Shown here one piece after another: positions 14,510-14,977 of a stretch of 14,977 bases of DNA. Each line of letters starts with the position of its first letter. Position 1 is the first letter of the stretch. The stretch is taken from assembly GCA_013821615.1 (NCBI GenBank), contig JACDGQ010000024.1, positions 1-14,977 of the forward strand, in the 5' to 3' direction. The position numbers and the translations under genes are program-made. This stretch comes from Planctomycetota bacterium (GTDB lineage: Bacteria; Planctomycetota; UBA11346). The notes under the pieces were generated by a model. The model worked only from the letters and a program-made list of their open reading frames with translations. It had not been told where the DNA came from and made no database searches.

Positions 14510-14977
14510 TCAGGTGGTGATGAGTCGGGGTGCGATCATGCGCAGCTGGGGCGCGGCCGGCAGGCGGCCGGCGATGCGCTCCTCGAGCAGCGCGGCCATC
14601 GCTGCGCCGAGCGCGGCATTGTCCTTGTCGACGCTTGCCGCTGGCGGCACCGCGCAGCGCGCGCGTTGCGGGACCTCGTGCCAGTAGGCGTCGTAGCCGA
14701 CCACCTGCACGTCGACGCCCGGTTCGCGCCCGCAGCGCCGCAGTGCCGCGCAGATCGCCGGCACGTGGCCGTCGGTCAGCGCCAGCACCGCACTCGGCGA
14801 TTCCGGGCCGAGCAGGTACGGCGCGAGGTGACCGGCGATGGTGAGTACGAGATCATCGAAGTCATCCAGGTGGTGCCGCCAGCGCACCCACGCCACCGGC
14901 GGCGGCGCACAACCGGCCTCGCGCAGCGCGCGCTCATGGCCCGCGCGACGCCGCTCGCGCCACGGCTGGGTCTCGCC
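14510..14977 (-). CDS. LacI-family transcriptional regulator, C-terminal part (5' partial)
   Basis: The 155 visible residues run off the right edge in frame. They match the sugar-binding half of LacI/GalR regulators (periplasmic-binding-protein-like fold): RRAGHERALREAGC near the edge corresponds to the usual 'R..G...AL...G' helix, SAVLALTDGHVPAICAALRR to the 'A.V...D..A.G...AL' segment, VQVVGYDAYW to the V-GYD motif, and the PPAASVDKDNAALGAAMAAL stretch to the dimer-proximal 'TtV..d...lG' segment. The chain ends PRLITT, equivalent to the family's terminal P-x-L-I-x-R. The helix-turn-helix lies beyond the window. The protein is expected to be a sugar-responsive DNA-binding regulator; the ligand is unknown. 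It is immediately upstream of the propeller gene in the same direction. Confidence 0.88.
   Translation of the reverse strand, partial: GETQPWRERRRAGHERALREAGCAPPPVAWVRWRHHLDDFDDLVLTIAGHLAPYLLGPESPSAVLALTDGHVPAICAALRRCGREPGVDVQVVGYDAYWHEVPQRARCAVPPAASVDKDNAALGAAMAALLEERIAGRLPAAPQLRMIAPRLITT

Overview
This is a high-GC bacterial window, probably from the Planctomycetota-Verrucomicrobiota-Chlamydiota (PVC) group. I infer this from the giant autotransporter-associated beta-strand-repeat protein, the secreted NHL-propeller protein and the GH144-type glucanase; no rRNA or other marker gene fixes the taxonomy.

Layout. At the left edge, on the plus strand, is the C-terminal two-thirds of a GH144-type (formerly 'putative glucoamylase') endo-beta-1,2-glucanase (1-936). 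Everything else is on the minus strand and converges on it. Read in the direction of transcription from the right edge, the order is as follows. First comes the C-terminal half of a LacI-family regulator (14977-14510). Then, 12 bp later, a secreted beta-propeller protein with an EF-hand-like loop (14497-12359). A 97-bp array of the heptamer CACTCCG begins 1 bp past its stop codon. Next is an EamA/DMT-family transporter (12069-11224), then a 323-bp gap with a good sigma-70-like promoter and a 20-bp near-palindrome. Last is a single 9.7-kb gene (10900-1169) encoding a 3243-residue secreted protein.

The giant protein is the centrepiece. It has a signal sequence with a possible lipobox and three concatenated units that each open with a 'W...NW...NW' header. 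I count about 16 autotransporter-associated beta-strand repeats. Two PA14 domains and one L-type (legume-like) lectin domain are embedded among them. Two near-copies of a 150-residue footer are present. The tail contains a calcium-loop-like Ig-type region and an unrecognised C-terminal beta-rich domain. No autotransporter beta-barrel and no PEP-CTERM tail is visible, so how it is anchored is an open question.

Working model (inference). The window is a carbohydrate-facing locus: a glucanase, a giant adhesin with two kinds of carbohydrate-binding fold, a LacI-type sugar sensor and a secreted propeller. The beta-1,2-glucan link rests only on the glucanase. The transporter is a generic DMT member and may be unrelated to sugars. 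I found no CRISPR array, tRNA, rRNA, recognisable insertion sequence or phage gene.
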